26,176 nt of DNA, from the IMG/VR virus record IMGVR_UViG_3300025668_000040, positions 1-26,176 of that record, one strand, 5' to 3'. The first letter of the stretch is position 1. Every line of letters starts with the position of its first letter. Below are positions 21,823 to 26,176 of this stretch, one piece after another. A model generated the notes under the pieces. The model saw only the letters and a program-made list of their open reading frames with translations, had not been told where the DNA came from and did not search any database. Position numbers and translations under genes: made by a program. Source of the DNA: a virus.

Positions 21823-24024
21823 TTATGCGTCTCCCTTTAATGTATTTATTTCTTGTTTTAATTCTTTAATTGCTTCAACTAATAGTGGTACAATTCTTTC
21901 GTATTGTAGTGTTATGTAGTTTTCGCCTGAAAGGCTTTCGCCTTCCTCACCTCTATCAAACGGTGCATCAAAAATTACTTGAGGAATAACTGCTTGAACC
22001 TCTTGAGCAATTAGACCTACTTCTTCAACTTCTGCACTAAAACCTGCTTCTATTGCTTTTTCATTCCAGTTATATGTTACGCCATTAAGTGACATAACTT
22101 TATCTAATGCACCTGTAATGTTTGTAACGTTTGTTTTAAGTCTAGCATCTGATGTGTTTGAAACAATATTTTCAGTAGCAGTAATACGTCCTGCAACGTT
22201 TGGATCTGCTGTGTTAACGCCTATACAACGTATACTTGTCATATTCTTAGATGCGTCAATAACGTCACTGCCAGCCATTTGGAATGATCCAACGTTTACG
22301 TTAACACCTGCATCATCTTTAATTTGGAACCAAATCTTATTGCTGTCTTCTGGCTCATAAAAATCAAAGCCTTCGCCTGATACCAGTCTAATTGCACCAT
22401 CAACACCTGAGTCACTTGATCCGTTAAATGTAATTTGTGGCTGTGCGTTTCCGTATAACACTAAACCTGGACCGTTTACATTTAACGTGCCGTTCATAGT
22501 ATGTGAGTCACTTGTAGCATTACCTAATGTACCGTTACCGTTATAACTAAATGTTCCACTTGCACTTAAATTTGTAAATGAGCCAGTAGATCCTGATATT
22601 GACATGTTACTAATTGTACCACTACCCGGAGATAGTGTTAACGATCCAGCTGGTGAAATTGTAACTGTACCTGTGCCAGTCGGCGATAGTGTAACATTTT
22701 TATTTGATGGACTTAATGTAACTGTGTCGTTAGCATCTAATGATGTAAACTGTCCTGAACTTCTTGATACGTTACCAATTGCTCCTACAAATCCGCCCCC
22801 ACTATATATTCTTTTAGCAATACTTGCTCCGCCTTCGCAACGTAGCTGTCCTGTATCGCCTGTAGCATTTGTTGCCTCTCCGGTGCCTGTAATGTCAACT
22901 ACGCCACTTGCATTTATACTTGTAAATGTACCTGTATTGCTTGATACATTGCCAATTGGGCCTTGGAAACTACCTGCATAAATTGCACCGCTTGCACCAA
23001 TTCCGCCTGTTACTACTAGTGTACCTGATGTAGTATTAGTTGACGCTGTATTTTTTGTAAGTGTTACTGAATCGCTTGCAGTTAATGTAGTAAACCCGCC
23101 GGTACTTTTTGTTGCTGCACCGATTGGAGTATTATCCATTGCGCCAGCAAATATTGATCCGCCGACTCCTAGTCCACCTGTTACAACAACTGCTCCACTT
23201 CCTACACCTGAACTTGCAGTTGATGAACTAAATGTTGTATTACCACTTGCATTAAGTGTTGTAAATCTACCTGTGCCTGCTGTAGTAGCACCAACGTTGA
23301 TGCCGTCCATGTTACCAGCTGTATCAGAAGTAATAGTTACTGTGTCACCTGATCCAATTACTACTGGTCCACCTGGATCAATAGTTACTGAACTAGTTGC
23401 ACCTGTTGGTGATATATTAATTGTTTGTGCAGCTGCTGTAAAGTCTAAATTACCTGGAAATGCTGTTGGCTTTCCTGCTTCGCCGAGTGTAATTGTTCCT
23501 GTTGTAGATGCTAAAGTTAAATCACCTGCTGGTCTAATAGTAGCTTGCCCGCCTGGCTGAACTGAAACGGAAGATTGCGGACTAATGTCTACTGTGCCTG
23601 TGCCTGTTGGTTTGATTTGTACATTTGCATCTGCTGGATTTAGTTCTACTGGACCATCTGCATTTAATAAAGCATTTGTTGTTAACGGTAATTCAAATAC
23701 TGTAGTACCAGCTAACGCACTTGTTAGTACGTAGTTTGCACCATCTGATGTTAATTGGTATGTTGAGTTAGTTGGAATATCTACTGACGATCCTAGTGTA
23801 ACACCGTTACCTGTAATTTGTCCTGCTGCTGTACTAATAGTAATCATGTCAGCAGTTGCATTATAGAACGTTTGTCTACTACCTGGAAAAAACACTGGAC
23901 TTACCATTGTTACTTCGTATCCTGGTGTACCTGTCAACGATATTATTCCGCCAGTGAATGCGTAAGTGAATTCAGTTTCACTATCTACCTCCAGTGTTTG
24001 CGGTGCTGTATTATAACGTGCCAT
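21823..24024 (-). CDS. Repeat-containing tail fibre with S74 intramolecular chaperone
   Basis: The 733-residue protein has four parts. Residues 1-110 form a virion-attachment-type beta domain. About 110-250 carry short Ser/Thr/Gly beta repeats (NVQIKPTGTGTVDISP). About 251-536 hold five copies of a 57-residue unit beginning TGxFTxLxAS. After a jelly-roll-like region (NAQPQITFNGSSDSGVDGAI, then FDFYEPED) comes the S74 chaperone, with the SDARLK self-cleavage dyad Ser625-Asp626, then YNWN, VEEVGLIAQEVQAVIPQV and a C-terminal coiled coil (ALVEAIKELKQEI-like). The chaperone trimerises the fibre and then cuts itself off. It is preceded by AGGGGAA and lies in one unit with the small structural gene and the Cys-rich gene. 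Confidence 0.88.
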   Translation of the reverse strand: MARYNTAPQTLEVDSETEFTYAFTGGIISLTGTPGYEVTMVSPVFFPGSRQTFYNATADMITISTAAGQITGNGVTLGSSVDIPTNSTYQLTSDGANYVLTSALAGTTVFELPLTTNALLNADGPVELNPADANVQIKPTGTGTVDISPQSSVSVQPGGQATIRPAGDLTLASTTGTITLGEAGKPTAFPGNLDFTAAAQTINISPTGATSSVTIDPGGPVVIGSGDTVTITSDTAGNMDGINVGATTAGTGRFTTLNASGNTTFSSSTASSGVGSGAVVVTGGLGVGGSIFAGAMDNTPIGAATKSTGGFTTLTASDSVTLTKNTASTNTTSGTLVVTGGIGASGAIYAGSFQGPIGNVSSNTGTFTSINASGVVDITGTGEATNATGDTGQLRCEGGASIAKRIYSGGGFVGAIGNVSRSSGQFTSLDANDTVTLSPSNKNVTLSPTGTGTVTISPAGSLTLSPGSGTISNMSISGSTGSFTNLSASGTFSYNGNGTLGNATSDSHTMNGTLNVNGPGLVLYGNAQPQITFNGSSDSGVDGAIRLVSGEGFDFYEPEDSNKIWFQIKDDAGVNVNVGSFQMAGSDVIDASKNMTSIRCIGVNTADPNVAGRITATENIVSNTSDARLKTNVTNITGALDKVMSLNGVTYNWNEKAIEAGFSAEVEEVGLIAQEVQAVIPQVIFDAPFDRGEEGESLSGENYITLQYERIVPLLVEAIKELKQEINTLKGDA
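21843..21850 (-). promoter_or_regulatory. Late-type box AATAAATA before the Cys-rich gene
   Basis: The minus-strand octamer AATAAATA lies inside the last codons of the S74 fibre gene, 22 bases before the ATG at 21821. The GGGAG ribosome site (21831-21835) falls after the predicted RNA start (near 21837). It could raise expression of the last two genes of the fibre unit. Confidence 0.5.
22417..23274 (-). repeat. Five in-frame copies of a 57-residue fibre repeat
   Basis: Units start at protein residues near 251, 308, 364, 423 and 480 with T/S-G-x-F-T-x-L/I-x-A. The first three continue to a VVVTGGLGVGGSIFAG-type stretch and a PIGxxxxS end. Copies 4 and 5 are more divergent. Spacing is 56-59 residues. 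They build a regular fibre shaft. Confidence 0.75.
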
Positions 24025-24043
24025 TCTTAATTCCCCTGTCTAA

Positions 24044-24364
24044 TTATGTTGTCGATGTTTCAATGCCGTACACTGTAATTCCAACGTCATTAGAGTTTAC
24101 ATTTGCTACTATATTTAGTCCGCCCTGCATAACTAAACCTGTACGTTCAAATACACCGTTTGGAATAATAACTGTATTCCACTCAATCCATTCTTCAGCA
24201 GTAGGTGTTGCCGTTGTTGCCATTGCCAGCTTCATCGAAATCGATGTTGCATTTCTGTTTGTGATTGATACATTAGCTATCGAATACGTTCCTACTGGTA
24301 CTGTGTACACAGTAGTATTCGTATCTGTTGTTAGATCCTGTACTCCTAATCTTCCTGTTGCCAT
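24044..24364 (-). CDS. Small virion structural protein of marine T4-like phages
   Basis: The 106-residue protein reads as one small beta domain: MATGRLGVQDLTTDTNTTVY, VPVGTYSIANVSITNRNATS (22-41), ISMKLAMATTATPTAEEWIE, and NGVFERTGLVMQGGLNIVAN leading to GITVYGIETSTT. The pattern (GRLGxxDL, TVYTVPxGT, NRN, ERTGxVM, VxGIE) is familiar from a small conserved protein beside tail-fibre genes in T4-like cyanophages. It is thought to be part of the virion, perhaps a fibre-network collar, though its function is not established. A GGAG site (24376-24379) lies 11 bases before the ATG, with a late-like GATAAATT directly after it. It lies between two large fibre genes and is probably cotranscribed with them. 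Confidence 0.75.
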   Translation of the reverse strand: MATGRLGVQDLTTDTNTTVYTVPVGTYSIANVSITNRNATSISMKLAMATTATPTAEEWIEWNTVIIPNGVFERTGLVMQGGLNIVANVNSNDVGITVYGIETSTT

Positions 24365-24379
24365 TTTAATTTATCTCCG

Positions 24380-26176
24380 TTATCTGCTTAAGAAGTATCC
24401 AAGTGCTACAGGTGCGCCGTCTATGCCACCTGTAAAGTTCATCTTCGCTTTAATATTTAGCTGACCGCCGCTGGTAGTTGTTATTTCATCATTTGCAATG
24501 AATACAACACCTGCTGTTAATGTGTTAACGTTCAAGCTACTCTGTCCACCACCAATCTGTGCGGTGATGTACGATTTAATTGCTCTTTGTGTTGGAACAA
24601 TATTGTCACTGTTTTCTGTAAAGAACGGGTCTGTACTAAACTGTGTAATAACTGCTGAGCCAATACCAACCGCAATACCACCAAGTTGCAATGACTGCAA
24701 TCCTGCTAAGTTAAATGCGTCAGCATCCAATGTTGCAGTACCTGTGGACTGTTGCACTCCAAACAATCCGCCAACGTTAAAGTTACCATCTTGGTCAGTA
24801 CTTGTAAAGAATACTCGTCCGCCTCCACTGCTTAACTGTTGTGCTGCAATACTTGCTGTTGTGATATCAACAAATGGATAGTTAGTTTTTGCTTGGTTAC
24901 CTGTACCAATATACAAGAAGTCATGTCCTGTTAGACGTACTTGTGAATACTTGTTAGTAGTTGTAATTACTGTACCGTCTTTTGGAGCATTTAATACTGT
25001 TAGTCCTGGACTTACTTGGAATGTTGCTGTGTAGCTTCCAGGCTGTCCGATAACATTACTAATTGTAACCAACTTATAATAGCTACCATCAATGCCTGCA
25101 AATTCAACATTTGATCCTGGTTCTGGTAATTCAAACAATCCTTTAACAGCAATAAACGTACTTGGTTGATACAAGTCTGCGGTACCATCGCCTGCTAATT
25201 CAGCTGTTGCTGTTGTATAACCTGTACCTCTGTTAGTAAAGGTTGGGTTAGCTAATGCACCACTTCTAATTCTTGGATTAACTGCTGCATCAATTGTTGA
25301 GTTAGGATCAGTAATTGTTACTACTGGCCCTGCTTCAAACGATACTGTTCCAATATTATCTGTTGTAACAGTTGTAATATCAAAACTTGCGCCACCTGAT
25401 GTTAAACTTACTTCAATATTACCACCCGATAATGCACTAATATAGTACAGTGTTTCACTACTTAATCCAATAGTTTCTAAAGCAGTACCGTCAAATGTAA
25501 TTGGTTGTCCGACATACATATTCCAGGTTAGCGATAATGCTATTGTATTAGGTGCTGTTGTACTTGTTATAGTTCCAGTTGGATAATTACTTCCTGGTTC
25601 TCTTAAAGTTAATGTAGTAACTGATCCGTCAGCTACATACGCTCTACCAATCGGTGTTGCGCCTGTTGCAATATACTGTCCAGTAGTATTAGCAGCATTA
25701 GAAGCAGCTGCCCAAGTTGGGTTATTCGATGGGTTACCAAATGCAAACGCTTTAAACGTTTCGGTACCAGATTCTAATCTTGGTGTCCAAATCAGTCCAT
25801 CTTGGCTAGCAGCCCAATCCGATGATCCTGCTCTCGATGCAAGGAATAATCCTTGACCATATTCTATACCTATCCATCCTGTATTGAACATATTTGCTAA
25901 AGTTGTTCCTACTGTAACCCAATTTGTTCCTTCATCGACACTAACTGCATAATCACCACTTGCACTTATTGCAACAAATCTTCCGTTACCGTAAGTGATG
26001 TCAATCCAATCAGTTGAACTTCCTGGCAATGTGCCGCCTACTGTCCAAACAATACCGTTAGTTGATATTGCAGAAGCACCGTTATCATTTAGTGCTACAA
26101 ATTTAGTTGCACCAAATGCTAGTGCAACAAAGTTGCCAGCTGCCGGGGTAGTAATTGTTCTTGATACCCAAGTTGA
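24380..26176 (-). CDS. Large virion structural protein, N-terminus beyond the right edge
   Basis: The frame is open to the last base, giving the C-terminal 598 residues. The first 190 carry Trp-rich propeller-like units of the form F-V-A-I/L-x-x-x-G-x-x-A-x-S-x-x-x-G-x-x-W (FVALNDNGASAISTNGIVW, then FVAISASGDYAVSVDEGTNW, then FLASRAGSSDWAASQDGLIW). A beta-rich middle follows. The C-terminal 200 residues include HDFLYIGTGN, GGRVFFTSTDQDGNFNVGGL, FSTDPFFTENSDNIVPTQRA and SLNVNTLTAGVVFIANDEIT, ending MNFTGGIDGAPVALGYFLSR. This C-terminal block is one I associate with large structural proteins of T4-like cyanophages. A baseplate-attached fibre or tail-spike role is inferred from position upstream of the fibre genes. 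Confidence 0.8.
   Translation of the reverse strand, partial: STWVSRTITTPAAGNFVALAFGATKFVALNDNGASAISTNGIVWTVGGTLPGSSTDWIDITYGNGRFVAISASGDYAVSVDEGTNWVTVGTTLANMFNTGWIGIEYGQGLFLASRAGSSDWAASQDGLIWTPRLESGTETFKAFAFGNPSNNPTWAAASNAANTTGQYIATGATPIGRAYVADGSVTTLTLREPGSNYPTGTITSTTAPNTIALSLTWNMYVGQPITFDGTALETIGLSSETLYYISALSGGNIEVSLTSGGASFDITTVTTDNIGTVSFEAGPVVTITDPNSTIDAAVNPRIRSGALANPTFTNRGTGYTTATAELAGDGTADLYQPSTFIAVKGLFELPEPGSNVEFAGIDGSYYKLVTISNVIGQPGSYTATFQVSPGLTVLNAPKDGTVITTTNKYSQVRLTGHDFLYIGTGNQAKTNYPFVDITTASIAAQQLSSGGGRVFFTSTDQDGNFNVGGLFGVQQSTGTATLDADAFNLAGLQSLQLGGIAVGIGSAVITQFSTDPFFTENSDNIVPTQRAIKSYITAQIGGGQSSLNVNTLTAGVVFIANDEITTTSGGQLNIKAKMNFTGGIDGAPVALGYFLSR

Noticed and set aside
22604-22981. 125-residue plus-strand frame inside the S74 fibre gene
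   Set aside because: It is a shadow of the Gly/Thr/Ser repeat coding strand, giving a Val/Pro-rich product with repeats at the same spacing as the real gene.
22417-23274. Possible CRISPR array in the repeated region
   Set aside because: The repeats are about 170 bases, in frame and imperfect, and encode a fibre shaft. There is no short repeat with unique spacers.

Overview
This window looks like part of the genome of a T4-like, contractile-tailed, strictly lytic phage of the marine (cyanophage/pelagimyophage-like) branch. The DNA is AT-rich and genes are packed with 1-30 base overlaps. Structural proteins resemble marine T4-like gp13, gp14, gp15, gp18, gp19, gp4 and a gp16-like protein. Many genes are preceded by an octamer close to the T4 late-promoter box TATAAATA, here mostly GATAAATA. 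The host is not identified. The sugar genes imply a Gram-negative host with heptose in its envelope. No tRNA, integrase, IS element or CRISPR array was seen. All family assignments come from reading protein motifs by eye; no database search was run.

Layout. (1) 1-7146, minus strand: a head/tail block read right to left: tail sheath gp18 (very large), tail tube gp19, a second tube-like protein, a conserved unknown, gp4-like head-completion protein, gp16-like small terminase, and a partial unknown that runs off the left edge. (2) 7263-8396: accessory genes: a degenerate HNH protein (plus strand), a dNMP kinase with its own sigma70-type promoter, and a small unknown. (3) 8463-12011: neck and tail-completion genes, with gp13 on minus and gp14-gp15 on plus, diverging from a 20-bp palindrome that forms two back-to-back late promoters. 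(4) 12025-16674, plus strand: Nudix hydrolase, HldE-like kinase/adenylyltransferase, HldD-like epimerase, cupin, two tandem 2OG-Fe oxygenase-like proteins and a GmhB-like phosphatase. (5) 16643-20014, minus strand: GT9/heptosyltransferase-like protein, NodU/CmcH-type carbamoyltransferase and a third oxygenase-like protein, convergent with and overlapping block 4. (6) 20145-26176, minus strand: host-recognition block: a large partial virion protein, a small structural protein, a repeat fibre with an S74 intramolecular chaperone, a 287-residue protein with 43 cysteines on a glycine-rich adhesin-like framework, and an acidic fibre-assembly-chaperone-like protein.

How it fits together. Blocks 4 and 5 encode the last four chemical steps to ADP-L-glycero-beta-D-manno-heptose (7-kinase, 7-phosphatase, 1-adenylyltransferase, 6-epimerase), plus a likely heptosyltransferase and an enzyme able to carbamoylate the sugar. 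Only the isomerase GmhA is not seen. This island lies between the neck genes and the tail-fibre genes. It may remodel the host surface during infection (for example to block superinfection) or decorate the phage's own fibres; the sequence alone does not decide. The other standout is the cysteine-rich fibre-tip candidate. Regulation also looks distinctive: several late boxes sit so close to start codons that leaderless late mRNAs are predicted.
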